From CAZMSD01 sp964568855 (GTDB lineage: Bacteria; CAIWAD01): a stretch of DNA of 64,000 nt. This document shows positions 15,763-24,894 of this stretch, piece after piece. The position numbers were made by a program, and so were the translations under genes. Under the pieces are notes generated by a model. The model worked only from the letters and a program-made list of their open reading frames with translations, was not told the DNA's origin and searched no databases. The stretch covers positions 1 through 64,000 of the forward strand of contig CAZMSD010000007.1 in NCBI GenBank assembly GCA_964568855.1. The letters are read 5' to 3'. Position 1 is the stretch's first letter; each line of letters opens with the position of its first letter.

Positions 15763-18700
15763 ATGAACCTCACGCCGATCCGCCCCCCACGGAGCATGGC
15801 CCCGACACTTCGATCGAAGGAACCACGGAGGCGGTCGCGGCGCCATCGCATGGCCCGCCTGTCGCTCGCCGGCAGCCGCCTCACCGCCATGGGTCTTTCC
15901 GTCCTGCTTCCGGCCCTGCTGATGACGGCGGCCGTCGCCGCGGAAACCAGGATCCTCGCCGAGGGGGAGATTCCCACGCAGGAGCCCTGGAGTCTCGAAA
16001 TTCTCTCGGATGACCCGCAAGGCATCGAGCTCGAGTTTCGCCTGGAATGCGTAGAGCTGGAGGAAAGCCCCGGGGGCCTGTTGCTGCGGGTGGAAGGACT
16101 GGGCGCAGAAGGACGGCCCGGATGGCCGAACCTGCCCGCCCTGAGCGAGATCTTCGCCGTGCCGCCCGACGCGGGCCTGGGCCTGGAAGTCCTGGAGGTT
16201 GAGTGGAGCACGCTTTCCGACATGCCGCCCGCGCCGGTGCCGCTCCCTCAGAGCGACCGCCCGGGAAGCCCCCCGCCCGGTCCGCCACTTGCCGATCCGC
16301 TGGTTTACGATGCAGCGGATCCCTGGCCGGAGGAAGCGTTGGGGCTGGGAACCGCCGCCCTGTGGCATGGCGTCCGCGTCTGTCCCGTGGATCTGCGCCC
16401 CTTCCGCTGGCATCCGCGGAGCGGAGTCCTGGAGGTCTGCAGTCGCATGCGTTTCCGGTTGCGCTTCGATGGAACGGATTTCGGCAACCTGCGCGATCCC
16501 CTGGTGGAGGGTCCCTCGCCCCTGCGCTCGAAGATCGTGGAAAACGTCGTGTTCAACGCCGACTGGCTGCGCGAGCAGCCATGGTTGAGCGGCGAGCGGC
16601 TGGTATCCCAGGAGCTCGAGAACCTGGGCCGCTACCTGGTGGTCGTGCCCGATATCGTGGAGGAACACCTGGACTCCTGGGCGGACTGGAAAAGACAGCT
16701 GGGCTACGCGGTAAACCTGGTCCACGCCTCTGAGCTGGGCGGCGATCCCGACTGGGAGGATATCCACGCCCTGGCGCAGGACCTCTACGATGAGCAGGGG
16801 CTGGACTACCTGCTGCTGGTGGGCGACGTGGACACCTCGCCCAACAACTACTACCTCGACGCGCCTTTCATCCCCGGCGGTTCCTACGCCGAACCGGGCT
16901 GGGGCAGCCGCTGCAACTCATCCTACTGCATCGTTACCGATCACCCCTACGCGCTCATGGAGGGCGACGACTACTTCGCAGACATCCTGGTGGGCCGCTG
17001 GACGGTGGACAACCTGAATCAATTGCTCGCCGTGCGCAACAAGCACCTGCTCTACGAGCAGGATCCCTTCACCCAGGCGGACAGCACCTGGTTCCACGAA
17101 GGCCTGATGATCTTCGACGTGGCCGGAGCCGGGAGCCGCCGGGAGACCAAGCTGGGCATCCGCGACATGCTCTGGGAGATCGGCTTTACGGAAGTGGACA
17201 CCATCCGCAACAACTGGATGGACGATCCCGTGCCGCCGCACTTCGTGTCACAGGCGCTGAACGCCGGCGTCTCGACGGTGAATTACAGAGGCTACGGTTT
17301 CCGCTACCAGTGGGTGGGCCCCACGTTCGGCGTGACGCACATCAACAACCTGGACAACTACGGCCGCTGGCCGCTGGTGGCCTCGATCGTCTGCGGCGGA
17401 GGCGACTTCGCCAGCTACACCTCGGATCCCTGCTTCGGCGAGGCCTGGCTGCGGGCGGCCGAAGGCGCGGAGCCCCTGGGCGCAATCGCCTTCATCGGGC
17501 CCTCCGAGGAGGACACGCACACCAAGTGGAACAACTGCATCGACCTGGGCATCTACCAGGGTCTCTGCCGGGAGGGCATCCGCGAGGCGGCCGCGCTGAT
17601 GGAGCGCGGCAAGCTGGAGCTGTGGCTCAACTTTCCCGACGACCGGAACTGGGGCGCGCCGGGGCAGAACGTCCCGTTCTATTTTCACACTTACAACCTG
17701 CTGGGAGATCCCGGATTGCAGGTGCGCACGGCGCGACCGCGCAGGATCTTCTGCGAGGCGCCGGCCGGCATGCCCGCGGGCCTGCGGCAACTCGAACTGC
17801 AGGTGGTCGATGCCGCGGGTTCGCCGCTCCCCGGCGTGACGGCCAATTTCTACGATCCGCTGGAGGGAAAGGCCAGCCTGGGTTTCAGCGACGCCGCCGG
17901 CTGGATGCTGCTCGAACTGGGAGAACTGAGCCCGGGCGCGCACATCCTGACCCTGCACGGAGTGGACATGCGTCCGCTGCAGCTCGAAATGCAGGTCGAG
18001 GACCGGGAGAGCGCTCCGGGACTGCAGGACTGGAGTTTCGACGACGGGGAGGCGGGAGACGGGTTGCCGGGCTGCGGGGAAAGCGGTTCGCTGGACCTGG
18101 TGCTGGTGGAGCACGGAACCCACGGCTTCCAGGAAGCCCTGCAGCTCGTGTTGCGCTCCCTGGACGACAGGCTGAGCATCGACGACAGCACGGCCGTCCT
18201 GCAGCCGGCCGCGGGCGGCGACACCCTGTACGTGACGGGCGACCTGGAGATCTCCCTCGGGGAGGATGTGTCACACGGCGAGCGACTCGCCGCGGAACTC
18301 CTGCTCGACGGCGAATGGCTGGGCCGCCTGGAGCTGGACGTATCGGGGCACCTCTTCGAGGCGACCGACTGGCGCGTCCTCTCGGGGGAATTCCAGCCCG
18401 ACACCTCCGCCTCCGTCGAGCTGGAGCTTCACTGCAACGGGACCTACGGCGGCGCGGACCTCTTCGGGCGAATCATCAGCCAGAGTCCGGGCGTCACGGT
18501 GCCGCACGGCGACCTGGAATCCTTCAGCCTGCAGCCCGGGGAGAGCGCCTGGATCGGAACTCCCACCGTCGCCTTCGCCGGAGAACTCCTGCCGGGGATG
18601 ATCCTGCCCTTTATCCTGGAGGTCTACGGCCCGGGCGACACGCCCGGAGTGGATCTTGCCCTGAGTACCGCGGGCTTCAACGTGAGCATGGGGACGGCGG

Positions 18701-19725
18701 AGGCCGGAGACCCCATGGGACCCGATCCCGCGGGATACCTGATCTTCCACAGCGAGGACACCGAGTACGAGCAGGCGCCGGCCTGGGAATGGAACGACAT
18801 CTCCCAGTCCGGAACGGAGATCGTGGTCAACGACGAATACGACGACTGGTGGGGCGAGGGGATCGACGGCGTATCACGGGTCGTGCAGCTGCCCTTCGAG
18901 TTCAGCTTCTACGGCGAGACCTGGGACGAGATCACCGTCTGCAGCAACGGCTGGATCGCCATGGGCGACCGCAGGCATTTCATCACCGGGCTGAACACCA
19001 TGATTCCAGCGGCGCAGGGGCCGCCCGGGATGGTGGCCGCTTACTGGACGGACCTCTACAACTACGAATGGGGCAACCGCTTCGGCCATCTCTACAAGCT
19101 GGAAGACGACGAGCAGCACCGCTTCGTGCTGCAATGGGACAACTTCTGCGTGATCGGCACCAGTTACCACGTGGATTTCCAGCTCATGCTGCTCGACCCG
19201 GCCCACTGGCCCACTTCCACGGGCGAAGGCGAGATCCTGTGTTACTACCTGGACGTGGCTTCCTACGCCGGCGAAAACGAGTTCACCACGGGTATCGAGA
19301 GCTACGACGAGCTGCAGGGCCTGTGCTACGTCTTCAACGACGAGTACGCCGAAAGCAACCAGCCGATCGAAGACGAGACCGCCATCCGCATCACCGCCCT
19401 GCCCGAGGAATTGAACGTCGGGGAAGGCGAGGTTCCGGGAAGACCGGCCGCGTTCCGTTCGCTGGCGGCCGCGCCCAATCCATTCAACCCGGCGACCTCG
19501 GTGCGCTTCGAGCTGGGCCGGCCGGCCCGGGTGGAGTGGTCGCTGTACAACCTGCTGGGTCAGGAAGTGGGCCGGGATGAACTGGGGCTGCTGCCCGCCG
19601 GCGCCGGCGCCTTCCAGTTGGACGCGGGGCGGCTTGGATCCGGCGTCTACATGCTGAGGGTGCGCGCCGTGGACCTGCGCGGCGGCGAGCACGGCAAGTC
19701 CTGCAAGCTGCTGCTCATAAGATAG
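15763..19725 (+). CDS. secreted C25-like protein with FlgD-type sorting domain, His replaced by Tyr
   Basis: The 1320-residue product has a long basic n-region before its signal helix (MGLSVLLPALLMTAAVAA), a pro-region, then a C25-like domain (about 285-660: YLVVVPDIVEEHLDSW, YLLLVGDVDTSPNNYYL, DDYFADILVGRWTVDN). The dyad His position reads N-Y-R-G-Y-G (Y511). The Cys is kept exactly 33 residues on (C544, SIVCGGGDF). Further on are Ig-like regions, a beta module (FEFSFYGETWDEITVCSNGW) and a FlgD-like C-terminus (NPFNPATSVRFEL, YNLLGQEVG). AGGAG 7 bases upstream supports ATG 15763. It is a close paralogue of the gene at 20098, with the 74-bp repeats between, and looks like a tandem duplication. 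Confidence 0.82.
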   Translation: MNLTPIRPPRSMAPTLRSKEPRRRSRRHRMARLSLAGSRLTAMGLSVLLPALLMTAAVAAETRILAEGEIPTQEPWSLEILSDDPQGIELEFRLECVELEESPGGLLLRVEGLGAEGRPGWPNLPALSEIFAVPPDAGLGLEVLEVEWSTLSDMPPAPVPLPQSDRPGSPPPGPPLADPLVYDAADPWPEEALGLGTAALWHGVRVCPVDLRPFRWHPRSGVLEVCSRMRFRLRFDGTDFGNLRDPLVEGPSPLRSKIVENVVFNADWLREQPWLSGERLVSQELENLGRYLVVVPDIVEEHLDSWADWKRQLGYAVNLVHASELGGDPDWEDIHALAQDLYDEQGLDYLLLVGDVDTSPNNYYLDAPFIPGGSYAEPGWGSRCNSSYCIVTDHPYALMEGDDYFADILVGRWTVDNLNQLLAVRNKHLLYEQDPFTQADSTWFHEGLMIFDVAGAGSRRETKLGIRDMLWEIGFTEVDTIRNNWMDDPVPPHFVSQALNAGVSTVNYRGYGFRYQWVGPTFGVTHINNLDNYGRWPLVASIVCGGGDFASYTSDPCFGEAWLRAAEGAEPLGAIAFIGPSEEDTHTKWNNCIDLGIYQGLCREGIREAAALMERGKLELWLNFPDDRNWGAPGQNVPFYFHTYNLLGDPGLQVRTARPRRIFCEAPAGMPAGLRQLELQVVDAAGSPLPGVTANFYDPLEGKASLGFSDAAGWMLLELGELSPGAHILTLHGVDMRPLQLEMQVEDRESAPGLQDWSFDDGEAGDGLPGCGESGSLDLVLVEHGTHGFQEALQLVLRSLDDRLSIDDSTAVLQPAAGGDTLYVTGDLEISLGEDVSHGERLAAELLLDGEWLGRLELDVSGHLFEATDWRVLSGEFQPDTSASVELELHCNGTYGGADLFGRIISQSPGVTVPHGDLESFSLQPGESAWIGTPTVAFAGELLPGMILPFILEVYGPGDTPGVDLALSTAGFNVSMGTAEAGDPMGPDPAGYLIFHSEDTEYEQAPAWEWNDISQSGTEIVVNDEYDDWWGEGIDGVSRVVQLPFEFSFYGETWDEITVCSNGWIAMGDRRHFITGLNTMIPAAQGPPGMVAAYWTDLYNYEWGNRFGHLYKLEDDEQHRFVLQWDNFCVIGTSYHVDFQLMLLDPAHWPTSTGEGEILCYYLDVASYAGENEFTTGIESYDELQGLCYVFNDEYAESNQPIEDETAIRITALPEELNVGEGEVPGRPAAFRSLAAAPNPFNPATSVRFELGRPARVEWSLYNLLGQEVGRDELGLLPAGAGAFQLDAGRLGSGVYMLRVRAVDLRGGEHGKSCKLLLIR

Positions 19726-19754
19726 GCTTGCCGCGCACCGCGCCTTGCGGCGCG

Positions 19755-20061
19755 GCCGCGCCAAGCCCCGTCGGATGCAGCGNNNNNNNNNNNNNNNNNN
19801 NNNNNNNNNNNNNNNNNNNNNNNNNNNNNNNNNNNNNNNNNNNNNNNNNNNNNNNNNNNNNNNNNNNNNNNNNNNNNNNNNNGATCCGCCTCGACGGACC
19901 GCTGATCCGCCGTAACGCGACCTGCAGCGCCGCGCCAAGCCCCGCCGGATGCAGCGGATCCGCCTCGACGGACCGCTGATCCGCCGTAACGCGACCTGCA
20001 GCGCCGCGCCAGGCCCCGTCGGATGCAGCGGATCCGCCTCGGCGGACCGCTGATCCGCCGT
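19755..20061 (+). repeat. 74-bp tandem repeat array interrupted by the assembly gap
   Basis: Two full near-identical 74-bp units (19883-19956 and 19957-20030) are followed by 31 bases of a third (20031-20061). The last 28 bases of another unit (19755-19782) lie on the left side of the N run. Each unit starts GATCCGCCTC and ends GGATGCAGCG, so each junction makes the palindrome GCGGATCCGC. Units differ at one to three positions. No spacers separate them, so this is not a CRISPR. The array lies between the stop of one C25-like gene and the start of its paralogue, and its true copy number is unknown. Confidence 0.9.
19783..19882. other. assembly gap (100 N)
   Basis: Exactly 100 Ns lie inside the 74-bp tandem repeat, a conventional scaffold placeholder. 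Assembly probably broke because the repeat array is longer than the reads. The real distance between the two flanking C25-like genes is therefore not known. Confidence 0.98.
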
Positions 20062-20097
20062 GAAGAGCCCGGTTGACACCAACCCGACGAGGTACCC

Positions 20098-23000
20098 ATG
20101 AAATCGAGCAGCCGAGCTATGCAGCGACCAGGCGCTGGACGCCCACACACGGCATTGGTTGGTATCACCTGCGCCCTGGCCGCGATGCTGTGCGCGGCGT
20201 TATGGACGCCCGCCGCCGGCGGGCCGTTCGTCTTCAACGGCGCCGTGGAGGACGTCGGTCCCTGCTTCGAACTTCGTGTAATCGACGAGACGCCCGCCGA
20301 GATCGTGCTGGAGTTCGAGCTCTACCGGCTGGAGCACGAGAGCGGCCGCGAGGGATCCGCCTTCGCGATTCCCGGCATGCGGGGACTCCATGCTTCGGGG
20401 CAGCCCGACCTGCCCGTCCACGGCGCCCTGCTGCGTATCCCGCCGGAGGCCGGTGTAACACTCGAGATCATCGATTCGCGGGTGGAGCGCATCAGCTGCG
20501 AGGCGCCCCGCCACGTGCCTCTACCACAGCAGGAGCGGGCGGAGGCGCGAGCGGCAGGCGTAATACATCGCGGCGCGCCGGATCCTGCGGTCTACGAGTC
20601 GCCGGAGATCTGGCCTGCGGCGCCGGCGGTTGCGGGAAGGCCCGCGCTGTGGCATGGACGGCGTGTCTGCGCCCTGACTCTTCAACCGGTGCGCTGGGAT
20701 CCGCAGGCCGGACAGGCACTGGTCCACAGCCGCCTGCTTTTCAGGCTGCGCTTCGACGGTGCGGACGGCGCCGGTGGCCCGCGCCGGGAAGCTGCGGGTT
20801 CCGTTGTCGTACGCGACCGTGCAGAGGCCCTGGTCAACGCGACCGTGCTCAACCCCGAGTGGCCCGGAGCCGCGGAGGGACGCTCGGGCGAGCGGCTGCT
20901 GCCGCTGGAGGAGCAGAGCTTCGGCCGCTACCTGGTGGTGGCGCCGGACGCCGCCCTGACGGTGAACATGCTCAACCACTGGGTCCTCTGGCGGCGCCAG
21001 ATGGGGTTCAACGTGACACTGGTCAGCGCCGGGGACCTGGGCGGGGATCCCGACTGGGAGACCATCCGCGACCGCGCGCTGGAGGAATACGAGGGACCCG
21101 GCCTGGACTACCTGCTGCTGATCGGCGACGTGGACTACTCCCCGAACGACTACTACCTCGACGCCCAGTTCATCGAAAGCGGCTGGGCCGCGGAGCCGCA
21201 ATGGGGCTTCCAGATCGTCACCGACCATCCATATTCGCTGCTCGAGGGCGACGACTATTTCGCCGACATCCTGGTGGGCCGCCTGTCGGTGGACAACGCG
21301 GTCCAGTTGAGCATGGCGCTGACCAAGATTCTGTCCTACGAGCGGGAACCATTTCTGCAGACCGACAGCACCTGGTTCCACGAGGCGCTGATGGTCTGGG
21401 ACGCCACCTACGCCGGCAGCCGCCGCGAAACCAAGCTGGGCATCCGCGACAAGCTGCTGGACTTCGGATTCACGGCGGTGGACACGGTGCGCAACCACAT
21501 CGACCATCCCGTCTCGCCCACGGTGATCAGCCAGTACGTGAACGGCGGCCTGTCCCTGGTGAACTACCGCGGCTACGGCATGCGTGATACCTGGGCCGGC
21601 CCCTACTTCAACGTGGACTACGTCGAGGACCTGCAGAATTTCGGCCGCTGGCCGCTGGTCACCTCCATCGTCTGCGGGGGCGGGGACTTCGCCAGCGTCA
21701 ACAGCGACCCCTGCCTCGGGGAAGCCTGGATGCGCGCCGGGGACAATCCCGCCCAGCCCACCGGGGCCGTGGGCTTCATCGGCCCCTCGGAGGAGGACAC
21801 CCACACCCGCTGGAACAACTGCATCGACGTTGGCATCTACCAGGGCCTGTGTTACGAGGAAGTGCGCGATTTCGCCGCGTTGATGGACCGCGGGAAAATC
21901 GAGCTGTGGCTCAATTTCCCCAACGATCGCGACTGGGGCGAGCCGACCCAGAACGTGCCCTTCTATTTCCATTGCTACAACCTGCTGGGCGACCCGGGCT
22001 GCCGCCTGCGCACCCGGAGGCCGACGGAGATCGTCTGCGAGGTGCCCGGGGAGCTGCCCGCCGGACCGCAGCAGTTGATGTTCGCGGTCAGCGACGATTC
22101 GGGCGTCCCGCTGGAAGGCGTGCACGCCTGCTTCACGGACTCCGACGCCGACAGCGCCTCCCTGGCGCTCAGCGGCCCGGAAGGCCTGATCTGGCTGGAC
22201 CTGGGCGAGCTGGATGAGACCGTCTACACGCTCACGCTCCACGGCAGGGACCTGTACCCGCGCCAGATCGACATTGAGGTGGGCGCCGCGTCGAGTTCCC
22301 TCGGCCTGCTGGGCTGGACGCTGGACGACGGGCAGGGCAACGGCGACGGTCTGGCCAACCCGGGCGAGAGTTTCGGACTCGACCTGGAGCTGTTCGAAGC
22401 GGGCAGCGAGGGCCAGCCCGGGACCGTGGAATTGCTGTTGCGCTCGCTCGACGCGCGGCTGATCCTGGAGGACAGCCTGGCCCTGGTCGAAGGCAGCCAG
22501 CCAGGTGATACACTGCGGATCGAGGGGGAATTCGAGGCCGCCCTGTCTCAGGAAGTATCGCACGGTGAAACATTGCCGATGGACCTCTTCGTCGACGGGG
22601 AGTGGACCGCGCGCCTAGAGCTTCCGGCGGCGGGCTTCCTCTTCGAGGTGCAGGACTACGCGGTCGTCTCCGGCGACTGGCTGCCGGGCGCCCAGGCGGA
22701 GGTGATCTTCGAGCTGCTGGGCGCGGGAGTGCTGTCCGGCGAAGCGGTCTTCACCCGGCTGCTCTCCTCCGCGGAAGAGGTGCTCGTGCTGGACGAGTTG
22801 TCCGATCCCTTCGACCTGGCGCCAGGTGAACCGGCCCAGGTGGAAGGATTCCAACTGGAATTCGACGCCGGGCTGCTGCCCGGATTCCTGCCGCCCCTGG
22901 TGCTCGAACTCTACGCGGAGGGCGCCTTTCCCGGAGACGATCCCCCGCTCTGCCGCGTGCCTTTCGAGTTTCCCCTGGGCGAGCCGGGTCCGGGCGATCC

Positions 23001-24012
23001 CATGGGGCCCGACCTCTACGGCTACCTGATCTACCACATGGACGATACAGGCTACGCCGAGGCGCCGGAATACTCCTGGAACGACATCGCCGATCTCGGA
23101 GTCGAGATTCACGTGAACGACGAACCGGACAGCTGGTGGAACGACGGCGTCGACGGCCATAGCCGCGTGATACAGCTGCCCTTTACCTTCACGTTCTTCG
23201 GGCAGGACTGGGAGGAGCTGACCGTTTGCTCCAACGGCTGGGCGGCCATGGGCAGCCAGGCGCACTACCTGAGCGGCCTCAACGCGACGATTCCCGCGGC
23301 CCAGGGACCGCGGGGAATGATTGCCGCCTACTGGACGGACCTGTGCAACTACTACGAGGGCCAGGGTCGATTCGGACATCTCTACCGGTATCACGACGAG
23401 GAGAACCACCAGTTCGTGATCCAGTGGACGGATTTCCTGGTGGTGGGCGACATCGACGACCTGAGTTTCCAGATCGTGCTGCGAGACCCCGAGTACTGGC
23501 CCACCGACTCGGGTAACGGGGAGATCCTCTTGTATTACGAAGAACTGGGGGACTACGCCGGGGAGAACGGCTTCACCACCGGCGTGGAGCACTACGACGA
23601 GGAAGTCGGCCTGGGCTACGTGTTCAACGAGGACTACCCGGTTACCAACCAGCCCCTCGCGCCCCAGACTGCGCTGAAGATCACTACCCGGGCGGGAGTG
23701 TCGGAGGTGGATCCGCGAACGGCCGGGAGGGCGGCCTATTTCCAGTTGCTGGAAGCGGCGCCCAATCCCTTCAATCCGGCGACGCGGTTGCGCTACCGGC
23801 TGGCCGGTCCCGGACGCCTGGGCTGGACCCTGCACAACCTGCTGGGACAGGAAGTGCTGAGTGGCGAGGAAGGACTGCGCGGCGCCGGCGAGGGAAGCGC
23901 GCTGATCGACGCGGGGCGGCTGGCCAGCGGCGTCTACGTGTTGCGGATGCGCGCGGAGGGATTGGCGGGCCAACGGTTCGAGGCCTCAACCAAGCTGCTG
24001 TTGCTGAAGTAG
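20098..24012 (+). CDS. secreted C25-like protein with FlgD-type sorting domain, His replaced by Tyr
   Basis: This 1304-residue protein is a paralogue of the preceding large gene. It has signal segment LVGITCALAAMLCAALW, a pro-region and a C25-like domain (about 275-640: YLVVAPDAALTVNMLNHW, YLLLIGDVDYSPNDYYL, DDYFADILVGRLSVDN). At the His position it has N-Y-R-G-Y-G (Y493), while the Cys is kept 33 residues on (C526, SIVCGGGDF). Ig-like regions follow, then a beta module (FTFTFFGQDWEELTVCSNGW) and a FlgD-like sorting domain (NPFNPATRLRYRL, HNLLGQEVL). GAGGT just upstream supports ATG 20098. The adenosyltransferase gene starts 17 bases after its stop, so the two may be co-transcribed. Confidence 0.82.
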   Translation: MKSSSRAMQRPGAGRPHTALVGITCALAAMLCAALWTPAAGGPFVFNGAVEDVGPCFELRVIDETPAEIVLEFELYRLEHESGREGSAFAIPGMRGLHASGQPDLPVHGALLRIPPEAGVTLEIIDSRVERISCEAPRHVPLPQQERAEARAAGVIHRGAPDPAVYESPEIWPAAPAVAGRPALWHGRRVCALTLQPVRWDPQAGQALVHSRLLFRLRFDGADGAGGPRREAAGSVVVRDRAEALVNATVLNPEWPGAAEGRSGERLLPLEEQSFGRYLVVAPDAALTVNMLNHWVLWRRQMGFNVTLVSAGDLGGDPDWETIRDRALEEYEGPGLDYLLLIGDVDYSPNDYYLDAQFIESGWAAEPQWGFQIVTDHPYSLLEGDDYFADILVGRLSVDNAVQLSMALTKILSYEREPFLQTDSTWFHEALMVWDATYAGSRRETKLGIRDKLLDFGFTAVDTVRNHIDHPVSPTVISQYVNGGLSLVNYRGYGMRDTWAGPYFNVDYVEDLQNFGRWPLVTSIVCGGGDFASVNSDPCLGEAWMRAGDNPAQPTGAVGFIGPSEEDTHTRWNNCIDVGIYQGLCYEEVRDFAALMDRGKIELWLNFPNDRDWGEPTQNVPFYFHCYNLLGDPGCRLRTRRPTEIVCEVPGELPAGPQQLMFAVSDDSGVPLEGVHACFTDSDADSASLALSGPEGLIWLDLGELDETVYTLTLHGRDLYPRQIDIEVGAASSSLGLLGWTLDDGQGNGDGLANPGESFGLDLELFEAGSEGQPGTVELLLRSLDARLILEDSLALVEGSQPGDTLRIEGEFEAALSQEVSHGETLPMDLFVDGEWTARLELPAAGFLFEVQDYAVVSGDWLPGAQAEVIFELLGAGVLSGEAVFTRLLSSAEEVLVLDELSDPFDLAPGEPAQVEGFQLEFDAGLLPGFLPPLVLELYAEGAFPGDDPPLCRVPFEFPLGEPGPGDPMGPDLYGYLIYHMDDTGYAEAPEYSWNDIADLGVEIHVNDEPDSWWNDGVDGHSRVIQLPFTFTFFGQDWEELTVCSNGWAAMGSQAHYLSGLNATIPAAQGPRGMIAAYWTDLCNYYEGQGRFGHLYRYHDEENHQFVIQWTDFLVVGDIDDLSFQIVLRDPEYWPTDSGNGEILLYYEELGDYAGENGFTTGVEHYDEEVGLGYVFNEDYPVTNQPLAPQTALKITTRAGVSEVDPRTAGRAAYFQLLEAAPNPFNPATRLRYRLAGPGRLGWTLHNLLGQEVLSGEEGLRGAGEGSALIDAGRLASGVYVLRMRAEGLAGQRFEASTKLLLLK

Positions 24013-24028
24013 CCGCAGGAGGATAGCA

Positions 24029-24625
24029 ATGGTTCGACTTACCAGAATCTACACCCGCGGCGGCGACGACGGATCCACCGGTCTCGGCGACGGCAGCCGC
24101 GTGCCCAAGGACAACCTGCGCGTGGAAGCCTATGGCTGCGTGGACGAACTCTGCGCCCAGCTCGGTGTCACATTGTCCGCGCACGAGTTCGGCACGGATG
24201 CCCTGCGCGAATTGCGCTCCCGGCTTGAGCGGATCCAGAACGACCTCTACGATCTGGGCGCGGATCTCTGCCTGCCCGACGGAGCTGAGGAAGCTGAGGA
24301 GCAAGCGACGCCGTTGCGGATGAGCGATCCCGCCGTCGAGCGCCTGGAGGCCTGGATCGACGGCTGGAACGCGGAACTTGCCCCGCTCGAGAGCTTCCTG
24401 CTGCCGGGCGGGGATCCCGCGGCCGCATCGCTGCACCTGGCGCGAACGGTCTGCCGGCGGGCCGAGCGCCGGATCTCTTCGCTCATCGGGCGGGGAGGCG
24501 ATGCGGTCAATCCCGTTGCGCTGCGTTACTTGAACCGCCTCTCCGATCTGCTCTTCGTGATGGCCAGGGTGGCGGGGAAGGACGCGGAAGAGCGACACTG
24601 GATTCCCGGTGGAGCGGCGGACTAG
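24029..24625 (+). CDS. ATP:cob(I)alamin adenosyltransferase, PduO type
   Basis: This 198-residue protein has the PduO/MMAB N-terminal ATP site (R-I-Y-T-R-G-G-D-D-G-S-T-G-L-G-D-G-S-R-V-P-K), Y-G-C-V-D-E-L-C-A, N-D-L-Y-D-L-G-A-D-L, and the C-terminal helix with R-T-V-C-R-R-A-E-R followed by YLNRLSDLLFVMAR. The enzyme transfers adenosyl from ATP to reduced cobalamin in the cytoplasm, making coenzyme B12. A good AGGAGG lies 6 bases before the ATG. The gene follows a C25-like gene closely, with no cobalamin riboswitch visible in the 16-bp gap. No other B12 gene is in the window. Confidence 0.9.
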   Translation: MVRLTRIYTRGGDDGSTGLGDGSRVPKDNLRVEAYGCVDELCAQLGVTLSAHEFGTDALRELRSRLERIQNDLYDLGADLCLPDGAEEAEEQATPLRMSDPAVERLEAWIDGWNAELAPLESFLLPGGDPAAASLHLARTVCRRAERRISSLIGRGGDAVNPVALRYLNRLSDLLFVMARVAGKDAEERHWIPGGAAD

Positions 24626-24834
24626 GATCCATGCGTCCCCTTCCTCGTTGTTGATCGATACTCATCAAAGCGCTTGCTCAGGAGCCCATCGGCGAGGCCC
24701 GCGGGTCCGGCCGCCTTCTTCCGATGAATCCAGGCGCCTTCCCGGGTCCGGCTCGAATTCCTGCAAACGCAGTCCCGGCAGCCCTCTCCGTAACCTTCAC
24801 CCGCGGCCTCCGGACCGGCTTCCAAGGAGCTTCC

Positions 24835-24863
24835 TTGCGCTTTCTTGAGTCAGATGCTAAAAT
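24835..24863 (+). promoter_or_regulatory. sigma70-type promoter for ffh operon
   Basis: TTGCGC (24835-24840) and TAAAAT (24858-24863) are separated by 17 bases and lie 31 bases before the ffh start. They sit at the end of a 269-bp intergenic stretch (24626-24894) in which I see no gene. An element shared with the lipoprotein upstream region (CCGGCTCGAA...CTGCAAA) is at about 24748-24768. Confidence 0.6.
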
Positions 24864-24894
24864 CCTGGGTTTTCACTAGACGGGACCGGTCTCG

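Noticed and set aside
19755..20061. CRISPR array
   Set aside because: The 74-bp units are contiguous with no variable spacers, and no cas gene is in the window.
24013..24028. Cobalamin riboswitch before the adenosyltransferase gene
   Set aside because: The gap is only 16 bases and the upstream sequence is coding for the C25-like protein.
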